DNA of 64,000 nucleotides, from contig JAWPMV010000005.1 of assembly GCA_033391075.1 (NCBI GenBank), positions 124,001 through 188,000 of the forward strand, in the 5' to 3' direction. Within the stretch, counting starts at the first letter, position 1, and every line of letters begins with the position of its first letter. The position numbers were made by a program, and so were the translations under genes. This DNA comes from Bacteroidia bacterium (GTDB taxonomy: Bacteria > Bacteroidota > Bacteroidia > J057). This document shows positions 9,115-18,792 of this stretch, piece after piece. Below the pieces are notes generated by a model, which ran no database searches, was not told the origin of the DNA, and saw nothing but the letters and a program-made list of their open reading frames with translations.

Positions 9115-12100
9115 TTAAGGAGTAGGAGTAAACTGGTAAAGCTTCAAGGGGAAATCGCTTCGCCCAAAGAGCAAGCGGGGAGATTCAGAATCTTTGTCAA
9201 GAATACGGATCGCTCGTGTCTCTCCTTTCACATTCAGTCCACTTTTTGTAGGGGAAAGTGCAGAGAAATTTCCGCTACCATCTCCCAACAAAACAATGCC
9301 ATGATTGGCATCATATCGACCAAATTTCACCCGGGTTCCATATAAATTACCAGCAAGAATAAGGTCTTTATTCGAATCTCCATTTACATCCAAGACTTCA
9401 ATTGCGTAAATAGGAGAAAGCTGAGCTTCCAGTGGAAGAGCGTTTATCTCAAAATTCAGATTTCCTTTATTCTTGATATAGATACTTCTGAGTTCGACAG
9501 CCTTGAGGTAGCCGGCATCTTTTCTTTCCTCCTCTGTAAAGATATCCTGAAACTGTTGGTCTGCATAATCCTGATAGCGAACATAGCGGGATTTCAACAT
9601 CGGTAATTGGGCAAGTAGATCATCTTTAGAGACCATGGGATAGGACTTTCCTTCTATATAGTAGCAAAGGATAGGATCAATAGCTGAGTTCTGATCAAAG
9701 TCTTTATAGTAAAGCTCAACGGGTTCTGTCGGACTTGCTTTTATTTGGCTATTCAGGCCCAGATTGCCGACAATCATATCCATATCTCCATCCTGATCCA
9801 TATCGGCAATTTCCAGACTGTTCCACCAGCCTTCACTATTGGGCAGGCTCACAAACTCTTCGGTCCCATTTATCCAATACCTTATCGCTTCCCAATCTCC
9901 TACAAAAACAAGGTCAGCTTGCTCATCTCCATTCAAATCTGTCCAACTAGCATCTGTAATCATGCCCATTTCCTTCCAGCGAGGATGTGTATCGGCCGTA
10001 AAGTTTCCTTTTCCATCATTAATTAGCATGTATGAGGGTGCAGATAGCGGATAAGTTCCTGGAATCTGACGTGCTCCGATAAAGAGATCTATATCTCCAT
10101 CACCATCTACATCTGCAGGAGCTACTACTCCCCCACTTATCAGCATTTCTGGAAGCGCACTTTCGGCCTTGACCCAGTTGCTATTTCTATCATTAATATA
10201 AAGTCTATCCTGCAAGGCCTCATCTGCACTTGTATATTCACTACCTCCGCTTAGCACATAAAGATCCAGGTCTTTGTCTCCATCTACGTCAAAAAAGATA
10301 GCATCCACATCTTCAGCTTCCTGGTCATTGAGAAAAATCGCCTTGGAACTACTTCCAAAACTTCCATCCATTTTTTGTAAAAGGATTTGAGCCGGAGAAT
10401 CTTTGGCTCCTCCCAGAAAGACATCCTCTCTTCCATCGCCATTTACATCTCCTACTGCCAAAGCTGGGCCTTCTGTAGAGAAGAAATGATGCAAAAGAGG
10501 TTGTTGGTTAAAATCATTGTGATTGTTTTCGGTATGCCTGCCCCATTCGCCTTCAATTTCGGAGAAATAAGCGGTAGTTGGTTGGGAATCTCTCGTCTGA
10601 GTATCTTCCTGTTTGATTTCTATCCGTGTATCGATCGCTGGCTTTTCATGTACCGAATAGCTTCCGTCCGGCCAGTTGATATGAATCTTTTTTACTACTG
10701 AATCCTTACCCAACCCAAAGGTGAGGATAGGTTCAACCGAGGATTGAAATCCTCTGCTTGTCATGACTTGCTGTGTGAGCTTTTTATCCTTGAGTTCGAG
10801 CGTTACTTCCGCCCCAATAGCCATGGTGTTAAATTTTGCTCCTTCCAGTTTTAACTGGAGAAAGTGATTTCCGCTTTTTTCCCGGCTATAATTCCGATAT
10901 ACAGAAGCCACTTCATTGATATTGTTGACCACCAGATCAAGGTCGCCATCCAAATCCAAATCTGCATAAGCAGCTCCATTGGAGAGATGATCGCCTCCCA
11001 GTCCCCACTCATCAGCCTGGTTCACAAAGCTTAGGTCGCCCTGGTTCTGGTAGAGATAATTGGGGGCTTTGATCGCAGGGATATTTGCGAGAAGTTCAGC
11101 AACTGCTACTTCTTTATTCTCCTTCTCAGCTTTGATTTGTTCGTCGGCTGCAAAAGCAAGAAAATCCATATTGGTATAATCGCTTTCATAGCCATTGCTG
11201 ATAAAAATGTCTTTCCATCCATCCAAGTCATAATCTGCGATCAGGGCTGACCAACTCCAATCGGTATTGGAGATGCCTGAAATTTGTCCAACTTCTACAA
11301 AGGAGTTTCCCTGATTGAGCTGGAGCATATTTCTCATGCTTTGATGGTGAAAGCCGGCATCAATCAGCATTTGGTATTTTTGGTAATTGTCTGAGCCGGA
11401 AGTCATCTTTTGGCGTTCATGCCCTTCGGGCAACATATCCAGGCTTATGATATCCGGCATACCGTCATTATTCAGGTCCGCTACATCTGAACCCATAGAA
11501 AACATGGATACATGATCTGTAAAGTCCCTGATACTCTCCCTGAAGCTGCCATCTTTTTGATTGATGTATAGATAGTCCTCTTCATTATAATCATTGGAAA
11601 TATACATGTCCAGCCAGCCATCCCGATTTACATCTGCTATAGAGATCCCTAAACCAAATCCTAAAGCATTGGTGATGAGTCCTGCATCTTTGGTGACATT
11701 TGTAAAGCCAAAACCCGGAGGGCTTCCTGCCGCATTGACCAACTCACTGCGATAAAGTTTATCTCCATAAAAGGGATTATGTCCTTTTTTATTAGAGGGG
11801 AGAAAGCGGCTGAATCCCGCATATTCCTGGACCGAGTGATTGAGCACGTAGAGGTCCAAATCGCCATCTCTGTCATAATCAAAGAATGCGGCCTGGCTTC
11901 CATAGCCATTGTCATGCACATCGGTCACTATTGCCATCTCAACAAATTCAACAGCTTTACCATTTGTTTCTTTACCCTTATTGACGAAAAGAAGATTTTC
12001 CCTTCTCATCGGAAGATTTGCTGCCGAGCGACTGACGTAGATATCCATCCAGCCATCTCCATTTGCATCGGCCATCGTAACCCCTGTATTCCATAATCCT

Positions 12101-12420
12101 GCAGCTGCAACTCCTGCCTCTTCTGCCACTTCTTCAAATTCCCAGTTTCCTTTATTCAGATAAAGACGACTTGCCACCATATTTCCAGTGAAATAGATAT
12201 CTGGCAATCCGTCATTATTCACATCTCCAATAGCTACTCCTCCGCCATTGTAGAAATATCCATAATTGAGTACATGAAATTCGGGAGATTCTCTCAAGAG
12301 GTTTTTGAAGGCTATGCCGGTTTGAGAAGGTGAGATTTCAACAAACAATGTCTCAGGAGTCTGAGTGCATCCGGCAATAAACAGGAGAAATCCTGCGATG
12401 AGAATCTTAGACAGAGACAT
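9115..12420 (-). CDS. FG-GAP/VCBS repeat lipoprotein with ASPIC/UnbV domain (CRTAC1-like)
   Basis: A 1101-residue surface lipoprotein: ATG at 12420 gives MSLSKILIAGFLLFIAGC with the lipid-modified Cys at 18; the longer frame would begin at TTG. Two blocks of FG-GAP repeats (about 40-500 and 660-1090) carry many DxDxDG calcium loops (DVNNDGLPDI, DYDRDGDLDL, DVDGDGDIDL). Between them lies an ASPIC/UnbV region (VTLELKDKKLTQQVMTSRGFQS...INWPDGS). Such proteins are abundant in Bacteroidota next to susCD and are thought to form beta-propellers for binding glycans or partners. It follows susD after a hairpin and precedes DUF4434 by 9 bases. Confidence 0.87.
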   Translation of the reverse strand: MSLSKILIAGFLLFIAGCTQTPETLFVEISPSQTGIAFKNLLRESPEFHVLNYGYFYNGGGVAIGDVNNDGLPDIYFTGNMVASRLYLNKGNWEFEEVAEEAGVAAAGLWNTGVTMADANGDGWMDIYVSRSAANLPMRRENLLFVNKGKETNGKAVEFVEMAIVTDVHDNGYGSQAAFFDYDRDGDLDLYVLNHSVQEYAGFSRFLPSNKKGHNPFYGDKLYRSELVNAAGSPPGFGFTNVTKDAGLITNALGFGLGISIADVNRDGWLDMYISNDYNEEDYLYINQKDGSFRESIRDFTDHVSMFSMGSDVADLNNDGMPDIISLDMLPEGHERQKMTSGSDNYQKYQMLIDAGFHHQSMRNMLQLNQGNSFVEVGQISGISNTDWSWSALIADYDLDGWKDIFISNGYESDYTNMDFLAFAADEQIKAEKENKEVAVAELLANIPAIKAPNYLYQNQGDLSFVNQADEWGLGGDHLSNGAAYADLDLDGDLDLVVNNINEVASVYRNYSREKSGNHFLQLKLEGAKFNTMAIGAEVTLELKDKKLTQQVMTSRGFQSSVEPILTFGLGKDSVVKKIHINWPDGSYSVHEKPAIDTRIEIKQEDTQTRDSQPTTAYFSEIEGEWGRHTENNHNDFNQQPLLHHFFSTEGPALAVGDVNGDGREDVFLGGAKDSPAQILLQKMDGSFGSSSKAIFLNDQEAEDVDAIFFDVDGDKDLDLYVLSGGSEYTSADEALQDRLYINDRNSNWVKAESALPEMLISGGVVAPADVDGDGDIDLFIGARQIPGTYPLSAPSYMLINDGKGNFTADTHPRWKEMGMITDASWTDLNGDEQADLVFVGDWEAIRYWINGTEEFVSLPNSEGWWNSLEIADMDQDGDMDMIVGNLGLNSQIKASPTEPVELYYKDFDQNSAIDPILCYYIEGKSYPMVSKDDLLAQLPMLKSRYVRYQDYADQQFQDIFTEEERKDAGYLKAVELRSIYIKNKGNLNFEINALPLEAQLSPIYAIEVLDVNGDSNKDLILAGNLYGTRVKFGRYDANHGIVLLGDGSGNFSALSPTKSGLNVKGETRAIRILDKDSESPRLLFGRSDFPLKLYQFTPTP

Positions 12421-12442
12421 AAGGGCTTTTAATGAAAATTGG

Positions 12443-12484
12443 AAAATAAAAAGTACCAACCAAGCGGTCGGTACTTTTTATTTT
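12443..12484 (-). terminator. Strong hairpin terminator between susD and the FG-GAP gene
   Basis: A perfect 15-bp inverted repeat (AAAATAAAAAGTACC at 12443-12457 and GGTACTTTTTATTTT at 12470-12484) can be extended inward by four more pairs including one G-U, leaving a 4-base loop. Read leftward it ends in a T-rich run and starts 13 bases after the susD stop. It probably ends or attenuates transcription after susCD, lowering expression of the downstream FG-GAP, DUF4434 and epimerase genes, or protects the susCD mRNA 3' end. Confidence 0.8.
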
Positions 12485-12497
12485 TGTGGAAATAGAA

Positions 12498-14075
12498 TTA
12501 CTTCTTATCCCACCATACTTTTGTGCTGTTTTTGTCACCACCGACTAACTCTGGATGACTTTGAGCCGCGGTAACAGCATCCGCGTTATTACTAAATTCA
12601 CCATCTACATAGGTCATTCTTCTGAAGATATCAGTCGTTCCCAAATCAGGATTGTCTGAATTCAACAGAGGATAAAGTTTAGGATATCCTGTTCTTCTCA
12701 CTTCTGCATAAGCTTCCCATCCATCCGGATAGATAGCGATCCACTTCTGCGTAATGATTTGTTCAAGCTGACGCTCAAAATCACCAGCGGCATCATATGC
12801 TACAGGGATATCAGAAGGAGGAGCAGAATTAGGTTCTGCAGGATCTCCACCAATTGCAGGAGTATTAGTACTTGCGATATAAGCATCTATATCACTAGCA
12901 GCTGCTCCGGCACGGTCTTCCATAGAAGCACGGATACCTGATTCATACAGGTCCTGAGCAGTTCCTCCCATGTTCCAACCACGGAGGGCACCTTCAGCAC
13001 GAAGGAAAAACACTTCTGCTCTTGTCATAATCTGGATAGCTGGATTAGATCCACCTTTACCTACTGGCAACCAGGACTGACCAATATCAGAGTTGTTTCC
13101 ATTCAATTCAGGAACTTTGTTCACTTTGGCCTGACCATTTCTCAAACCTTCATATAAGAATCCATCACCATCCTGATCACCAGAAGCGGCAGGACTGAAC
13201 ATGATACCCGCTCTTGGGTCTTCATATCCTTTCAGGATACTTTCCATCAAAGCACTCATACGAAACTCACCCCAGTTGGTGATAGTCGTATAAGGATTGA
13301 GAGAGTTTGCCGTAGTGATCATAAATGCGTTGTCAGCATTTACTTCCATAACTCCACCTGAGAAAGCTTTTTCAGCCTCAGATTGAGCTTTTGAAGGATT
13401 GGCATATGCAATTCTCATTGCCAGACGAAGGCGAAGAGAGTTTGCAAACTTGATCCACTGATCGACATCTCCTCCATAAATCTGGTCATTGGCTCCAAAG
13501 GCATTTCCTCCTCTGCTTGATTCCAGGGTAGCAATAGCTTCGTCAAGGGTAGTGAAGAAATCATTATAGATATCTTCCTGACTGTCATAAGATACGCTGG
13601 TCTCCCCGTTCCCAAATTGTGAGTAGATAATCGGACCCCAATAGTCAGTTTGACGATGGTAAGCCTGAACTCTCCAAACTTTGGCGATAGCTTCTTCCAG
13701 AGGAAGTCCGTTATCGCGGGCAAAGTCTTCAACAAATTTGATGTTAGGGGCTGCCTGTCCGTAGAAAGAAGACCAAGCCAGATCAATCCAGCGACCTACT
13801 TCTACATAACGGTCAGAGTCAAAGTTCGCTGCAGTCGTAGCAAAGTACTGGCTGTACAAATCAGAGAATAAACTCTGAGAGATTTGGAATCGCCAGTGCA
13901 ATCCGTGCATTCCGTAGTATTGCCCTCTGGCAAATGCCTGTCCCAAAAGAGAAGCATCTACATTCGTAGCAATCAAGGCATCAGGCCTTGTATTAAGTTC
14001 TTCAAAATCCCCGGTACAGTTGCTGGAAAGAGCACCTGCTAACAGGACAATGATTAAAAGCTTAAAGTATTTCAT
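12498..14075 (-). CDS. SusD/RagB family glycan-binding outer membrane lipoprotein (SusD-like 2)
   Basis: Surface lid protein that captures oligosaccharides or peptides for its SusC channel. The 525 residues start with a lipoprotein signal (Cys 20 in SSNC) followed by TGDFEELNTRPDA, an N-terminus typical of the SusD-like 2 Pfam group. The helical TPR-like core (GQAFARGQYYG, WRVQAYHRQTDYWGPI, IKFANSLRLRLAMRIAY) and the C-terminal ITQKWIAIYPDGWEAYAEVRRTGYP segment also fit. The gene starts 52 bases after the SusC stop and is clearly co-transcribed with it. The ligand cannot be read from sequence; the locus suggests a mannose- or fucose-containing glycan. Confidence 0.94.
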   Translation of the reverse strand: MKYFKLLIIVLLAGALSSNCTGDFEELNTRPDALIATNVDASLLGQAFARGQYYGMHGLHWRFQISQSLFSDLYSQYFATTAANFDSDRYVEVGRWIDLAWSSFYGQAAPNIKFVEDFARDNGLPLEEAIAKVWRVQAYHRQTDYWGPIIYSQFGNGETSVSYDSQEDIYNDFFTTLDEAIATLESSRGGNAFGANDQIYGGDVDQWIKFANSLRLRLAMRIAYANPSKAQSEAEKAFSGGVMEVNADNAFMITTANSLNPYTTITNWGEFRMSALMESILKGYEDPRAGIMFSPAASGDQDGDGFLYEGLRNGQAKVNKVPELNGNNSDIGQSWLPVGKGGSNPAIQIMTRAEVFFLRAEGALRGWNMGGTAQDLYESGIRASMEDRAGAAASDIDAYIASTNTPAIGGDPAEPNSAPPSDIPVAYDAAGDFERQLEQIITQKWIAIYPDGWEAYAEVRRTGYPKLYPLLNSDNPDLGTTDIFRRMTYVDGEFSNNADAVTAAQSHPELVGGDKNSTKVWWDKK

Positions 14076-14127
14076 GTTTCTGTCTATATGTCAATAAGTT
14101 AACAAACATATATGATTTTTGTTATAT

Positions 14128-17100
14128 CTAGAAGTCAATTTTTATACTTCCTCCGAAAGATCTCATCGTTGGAGGACCAAATGACTGGAATCCTTCAGCA
14201 GCTTTACCTGTTCCTACCAATACTTCCGGATCAAGATCACCAGCAGCATTATAGAAGAAGAAGAGGTTACGTCCGACTAAAGAAACGGTAACGCCTGTTA
14301 TAGCTGTTGTCTTAAGGGGCAATCTGTATCCAAGTACAAACTCACGTAATCTAACGTTGGTCGCACTTGTAGAGAAAGCTTCACCTACAGGAGCATTACG
14401 TCCACCAAAATTTCTCCAGAAATCCTCAGCAGTAGTTGCAATATTATTAGGCTCTCCGCTTTCGGTTACAGCTGTATACTCGTCAAAGAAACCGTCCTGA
14501 CCGAAGATTAAGCCACCTTCGCGCCCCTGAAGGGTTTGCTCAGTCAAACCATCTGCGTAGATAATTGCATTGGTAAGGGAAGTTACACTACCTCCTACTC
14601 TCGCATCTACCAGGAAGCTCAAGTTGATGGCTTTGTAAGAAATTTCATTTCTCAAACCACCTAACCAGTCAGGATTGTAGTTGGCAACCAGTTCGGTCAA
14701 TCCATTGGTTACCAATGGCAAGCCATTGTCTCCAACAATTACACGGCCTTGATCATCTTTCTGGAATCCACGGGAATAAACCTCACCCCAGGGTCTGCCT
14801 TGCTCGATACGGAATGAGCGTAGGAAGTCCTGAGCAACAGAAATACTGGGTCTTTGGTCATTGATCTGAACAACTGTACTTCTGTTACGAGTAAAGTTGA
14901 ACAAGATGTCCCACTGAAAATCAGAAGTTTGAACCGGACGTAAAGAAAGTACGGCTTCGATACCTTTATTTTCAACATCTCCCCCATTGGTAAAGAACTG
15001 AGAAGCTCCTGAACCTACAGGTAGAGCGATGGAGAATAACTGGTTTTTGGAGTTGGTCTGGTACCAGGTGAAGTCAAGTCCTACGCGGTTGTTGAAAAAG
15101 CGAAGGTCAGCTCCTAATTCCAAAGAAGTTGTTTCCTCAGGAAGCAAGTTCTCATTAGGAATCGTAGTACTCAAGGCCAGGAATCCATTATTTCCACCTG
15201 CACCTACACTAGCAGTACGCAAGGTTTGGAAAGGACCCGTATCATTACCCACAATCGCATAAGATCCTCTCAATTTAAAGAAAGTGATCCAGGTAGGCAT
15301 TTCTGTTAACTCAGAAAGGATAGCACTCAATCCAAATGATGGATAGAAGAATGATGCATTGTCCGTAGGCAAAGTAGAACTCCAGTCATTACGACCCGTT
15401 ATGTCGAAATAGATTGCGTCTTTATATCCCAACTGAGCAAAACCATAGATAGAATTTACATCTCTTGGAGAACCAAAGCTATGAGTCGCACGGTTATCAG
15501 AGGTGTTACCGATGGTAAAGAAGTTCGGTACAATCAATGCATCTCCTGTATTTGCACTCAAGGTAGATCCTCTTTCCTTACGAGTATTTGCTCCCAGATT
15601 TACATTCAAAGAAAGGTCATCTGTAAGGTACTTATCATAAGTAATCAAGAGGTCATTATTCCATTCGTAGAATTCTCCTCTACTTACGGTATAGCGTCCA
15701 TTGTCACCAATGATATAGTTATCTACCCAAAGTCTGTCTTCTCCCTGGCTTACAAAGCGGTCAAGAGAAGTACGAGCAAGAATAGAAATCTCATCCGTTA
15801 GCTGATATTTCAAGCTGGCAAATCCGATAATACGGTCTACATCTCTCTGATTGGTGGCACGATTGATCGACCAGTAAGGATTGGCTCCCCCGTTTGAACC
15901 GGGATTCCAATAGTGCTGTCTATTCGATCCTTCGGCATCTGTGTATTCAAAAATAGAAACATCTTCTGTTCTGATGTTTCTTGGAAGGCGTAGGGCATGA
16001 CGAACAGGATTGGCAAAGTTCTCACCCTGTGGCAACTGATTGTCTACATCTTCACGGATGTAGTTCAACTTTGTATCCAAGGTCAATTTATTGGCCAATT
16101 TATTGGTTATCCGGATGTGCGCATTGTGTCTACGGAGATTATTATTCGGGACAATCCCTTCGGCATCAGTGAATGTATAAGAGAAATACGTCTGGGTATT
16201 CTCCGTACCTGCATTAATGGCAAAGTTGGTTGCCCAGTTGTAACCCGTCTGGAAGAAATCACTTACGTTGTCGGGTTGAGCAGCTAGCGTATAAGATTGA
16301 GTTGGGAAATTTGGGTCTGGAGACCAGTGGTCAACCGTTGTTCCCATTCTTGGTCCCCAGGCTTGCTCTGAAGCTGGTGAATATTGACCTGTATTACCCT
16401 GTCCATACTCATTTTGGTATTCGGTCAGAATAATTGGCTGATTTGCCTGATAGGTTGTACTCACACTCACATTATATCCACCTGCAGTTCCGGACTTGGT
16501 AGTTATAACGATGGCTCCATTGTTTGCACGGTTACCATAAAGGGCCGCAGCATTAGGACCTTTCAATACGGAGATGGAAGCAATATCATCTGGATTCACA
16601 TCTGTGATATCCCCCAGAATCGGTACTCCATCTACGATGTAAAGCGGCTGACTGTTTCCTGCAATAGATCGGTTTCCTCTAAGGATGATCCGTGCGGGAG
16701 CGCCAACTCCTGCTCCTGAAGGGCTCACGGATATACCCGCAACCTTTCCGGATAGAGACTCTCCAACATTGAGGGCTCTGGCTTTTGATAAATCGTCAGT
16801 ATTTACATTTTGAGCAGCAGAGGTGAGTGATTTCGCATCACGTTCAATTCCAAGGGCGGTAATAACAACCTCTTCAGCTAGAGCATCTTCTACCTCCATA
16901 CTGACATTGACAGTTGTATTATCTCCCAATAGAACCTCCCGGGTGTTGTATCCGATGTAGCTAAATACCAGGGTTTCTCCGGCATTGGCTTCAACTTCAT
17001 ACTGACCTTGATTATTGGCCAGGGCACCACGGGTAGTTCCTTTTACTCTGACGGATGCACCCGCAAGGGCTTCTCCATCAGGACCTGTGATACTTCCTCT

Positions 17101-17256
17101 ATAGGTGGCTACTTCAGGAGCGAGCTCCGTAAGTACAGCTACCGAGGAATTTTCAACAGGTAATGTCTGGCCCATCATGCTTGAGGAACATAGAAAGACC
17201 AAACAGCTCAGAAATATCGATCTAAGGATATTTCTTGTGTTAGTACAAGTTACCAT
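14128..17256 (-). CDS. SusC/RagA family TonB-linked outer membrane transporter
   Basis: A 1042-residue TonB-dependent barrel, normal in length for SusC. Signal peptide about 1-30 (ending SSSMMGQ); a carboxypeptidase-regulatory-like domain about 50-125 (GSITGPDGEALAGASVRVKG, VFSYIGYNTREV); TonB plug about 130-255 (LSGKVAGISVSPSG, PLYIVDGVPI, ISVLKGPNAAALYG, GAIVITTKSG); then a 22-strand barrel ending in IKIDF with a terminal aromatic residue. It pairs with the susD gene downstream to import bound glycan fragments. No N-terminal STN anti-sigma signalling domain is present, so regulation by an ECF sigma factor is unlikely. The LacI-type gene upstream with palindromic sites is the likely regulator. 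Confidence 0.96.
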   Translation of the reverse strand: MVTCTNTRNILRSIFLSCLVFLCSSSMMGQTLPVENSSVAVLTELAPEVATYRGSITGPDGEALAGASVRVKGTTRGALANNQGQYEVEANAGETLVFSYIGYNTREVLLGDNTTVNVSMEVEDALAEEVVITALGIERDAKSLTSAAQNVNTDDLSKARALNVGESLSGKVAGISVSPSGAGVGAPARIILRGNRSIAGNSQPLYIVDGVPILGDITDVNPDDIASISVLKGPNAAALYGNRANNGAIVITTKSGTAGGYNVSVSTTYQANQPIILTEYQNEYGQGNTGQYSPASEQAWGPRMGTTVDHWSPDPNFPTQSYTLAAQPDNVSDFFQTGYNWATNFAINAGTENTQTYFSYTFTDAEGIVPNNNLRRHNAHIRITNKLANKLTLDTKLNYIREDVDNQLPQGENFANPVRHALRLPRNIRTEDVSIFEYTDAEGSNRQHYWNPGSNGGANPYWSINRATNQRDVDRIIGFASLKYQLTDEISILARTSLDRFVSQGEDRLWVDNYIIGDNGRYTVSRGEFYEWNNDLLITYDKYLTDDLSLNVNLGANTRKERGSTLSANTGDALIVPNFFTIGNTSDNRATHSFGSPRDVNSIYGFAQLGYKDAIYFDITGRNDWSSTLPTDNASFFYPSFGLSAILSELTEMPTWITFFKLRGSYAIVGNDTGPFQTLRTASVGAGGNNGFLALSTTIPNENLLPEETTSLELGADLRFFNNRVGLDFTWYQTNSKNQLFSIALPVGSGASQFFTNGGDVENKGIEAVLSLRPVQTSDFQWDILFNFTRNRSTVVQINDQRPSISVAQDFLRSFRIEQGRPWGEVYSRGFQKDDQGRVIVGDNGLPLVTNGLTELVANYNPDWLGGLRNEISYKAINLSFLVDARVGGSVTSLTNAIIYADGLTEQTLQGREGGLIFGQDGFFDEYTAVTESGEPNNIATTAEDFWRNFGGRNAPVGEAFSTSATNVRLREFVLGYRLPLKTTAITGVTVSLVGRNLFFFYNAAGDLDPEVLVGTGKAAEGFQSFGPPTMRSFGGSIKIDF

Positions 17257-17623
17257 AGTAATTAAATTAGTTTCCGTAGGCTAAATGTATTGTAAAGAAC
17301 GATGATTAGTAGTTTCTACTCCGATCAGCCAACCATGACGATCGGTATATTTTTTTTGCTAGTCGCAATCAGAAATGTGGTGGAAATAAAGTCTTGCAAT
17401 TAAGGCAGTATTGCAATCGAGTTGTGAAAATTTGATTGAGTTGCTGCAGTAGTGATAGTTAATCATAGCAATTCCTATAGTTACTGTAAGCCTTCCCCAC
17501 TGTTATTATTTCCTCTGTTTTTGGGGTTAAAACCCTGATTTTAACCTAAGTAGTCCTTCAAATTCAAGAAAATCTGTTAATTCTTTAAGATATCCTTTGA
17601 CAAGTATAATAAATTATTTTTTA
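17257..17623. promoter_or_regulatory. Upstream regulatory region of susC
   Basis: Part of the 455-base divergent gap between susC and the LacI-type gene. It contains a perfect 8-bp inverted repeat GGTTAAAA/TTTTAACC (17525-17532 and 17539-17546, 6-base loop) and a 6-bp CCGATC/GATCGG repeat near 17322-17346. No coding sequence is seen. The length allows a long susC 5' leader. I could not place a convincing TAnnTTTG box for susC. Confidence 0.45.
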
Positions 17624-17639
17624 TTGTGCACGTGCACAA
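17624..17639. promoter_or_regulatory. LacI-type operator candidate 1 (16-bp perfect palindrome)
   Basis: TTGTGCACGTGCACAA is a perfect 16-bp palindrome centred on CpG, the hallmark of LacI/GalR-family operators whose hinge helix inserts at a central CG. It lies 72 bases before the LacI-type start codon and about 370 bases upstream of susC, so the neighbouring regulator is the obvious candidate to bind it and control both directions. Confidence 0.75.
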
Positions 17640-17647
17640 CGCATTTT

Positions 17648-17657
17648 TGCACGTGCA
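17648..17657. promoter_or_regulatory. LacI-type operator candidate 2 (10-bp palindrome)
   Basis: TGCACGTGCA repeats the core of the neighbouring 16-bp palindrome. The two centres (17631.5 and 17652.5) are exactly 21 bp apart, two turns of DNA, so two regulator dimers would sit on the same face of the helix. It lies directly upstream of the presumed promoter of the LacI-type gene, implying autoregulation. Confidence 0.72.
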
Positions 17658-17696
17658 CACCTTTATATATCGGATACAAGATTTTCCAATTTTTTT

Positions 17697-17704
17697 TATA
17701 TTTG
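17697..17704 (+). promoter_or_regulatory. Candidate -7 promoter box of the LacI-type gene
   Basis: TATATTTG matches the Bacteroidota -7 consensus TAnnTTTG and ends only 7 bases before the ATG at 17712, which would give a leaderless or nearly leaderless mRNA. No clear -33 TTTG is visible at the right distance, so the assignment is tentative. Confidence 0.35.
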
Positions 17705-17711
17705 TTATGTA

Positions 17712-18791
17712 ATGGAAAAGAAAAGCTATACCATAAAGGATATAGCCAAGATGGCTAAGGTATCCAGAGGGACTGTTGACAGGGTCTTGCACAATAGGGG
17801 AAAAGTTTCAGAAGACGCTCTTATTCGAGTGAATGAAGTTTTAGAAAAAATTAATTATCACCCCAATCTTATCGCCAGAAGTCTAAAGAATAGCAAAGAC
17901 TACTACGTAGCTGTTCTTATGCCGGACTATCAGAGCGATGCATACTGGAAGACTTGTTACAAGGGCATTAAAGATGCTGCCAAAGAATTTAAATCTTATG
18001 GTGTGAGCATCGAGCTATACTTCTTCACGATAAGCGAAGCGGGCTCCTTTATGGAGGCCTTTGATAAAATTCTGGAAGCAAATCCTGATGGACTTGTACT
18101 AGTACCTGCCTTTTCCCAGGAAGCCAAAAAGGTATATCAAGTCTGTGAAGAAAGATCCATTGCATACAATACCTTCAATACCCCGCCAGAAGAAGGAGTG
18201 GAAGCTTCTTTTGTAGGACAGGATATGATACAAAGTGGCCGTCTGGGGGCAGAACTGCTCCATTTGCTTGACAAGGATGCCAGCAGACTCCTCATTGTTC
18301 ATATCAATGATGAAGAATTTGAAAATGCGATTCACCTTAAGAAAAAGGAAAGAGGTTTCCGGGCCTATCTTTCTGAACGTTCGGATATTGAAATTCTTCG
18401 ATTGAGCATCCAACATTCTGATATAGAAGATCAACTGGCGGAGATTCGAAAATTTTTGTTGGAAAACGAAAATATCTCAGGCATTTGGGTCAGTAGCTCC
18501 AAAGCCTTTGTAGTAGCAGAGGTATTAAGTGAGTTGAACCTAAGGATCAGCCTTGTGGGATATGACCTGATCGAAAAAAATACTCGATTTTTGCAAGAGG
18601 GAAATATCGATTTCCTCATCAATCAAAATCCTCGTTCCCAGGCATTCTTCTCGGTGGCCCATGTAGCAGAAACGCTCGCCTTCCAAAAAGAAATGCCCGA
18701 TGAACATTTACTACCCATAGATATCGTTAGTCGTGAGAATTTGATCTTTTATTTGAAAAATAAAAGAAACAGGACTAAACTCCTGATATAG
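17712..18791 (+). CDS. LacI/GalR family transcriptional regulator
   Basis: A 359-residue regulator with the classical N-terminal helix-turn-helix (YTIKDIAKMAKVSRGTVDRVLHN, about 6-28) and hinge helix NLIARSL. A periplasmic-binding-protein-like sensor domain follows from about 65 (YVAVLMPDYQSDAYWKTCYKGI, ANPDGLVLVPAF, SGIWVSSSKAFVVAEVL). Sensor domains of this type bind sugars or sugar phosphates and release DNA in response. It is divergent from susC and convergent with the mutarotase gene, with only one base between stops. Two CpG-centred palindromes in front of it are probable operators. The effector is unknown; L-fucose or mannose derivatives are reasonable guesses from the neighbours. Confidence 0.93.
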   Translation: MEKKSYTIKDIAKMAKVSRGTVDRVLHNRGKVSEDALIRVNEVLEKINYHPNLIARSLKNSKDYYVAVLMPDYQSDAYWKTCYKGIKDAAKEFKSYGVSIELYFFTISEAGSFMEAFDKILEANPDGLVLVPAFSQEAKKVYQVCEERSIAYNTFNTPPEEGVEASFVGQDMIQSGRLGAELLHLLDKDASRLLIVHINDEEFENAIHLKKKERGFRAYLSERSDIEILRLSIQHSDIEDQLAEIRKFLLENENISGIWVSSSKAFVVAEVLSELNLRISLVGYDLIEKNTRFLQEGNIDFLINQNPRSQAFFSVAHVAETLAFQKEMPDEHLLPIDIVSRENLIFYLKNKRNRTKLLI

Positions 18792-18792
18792 G

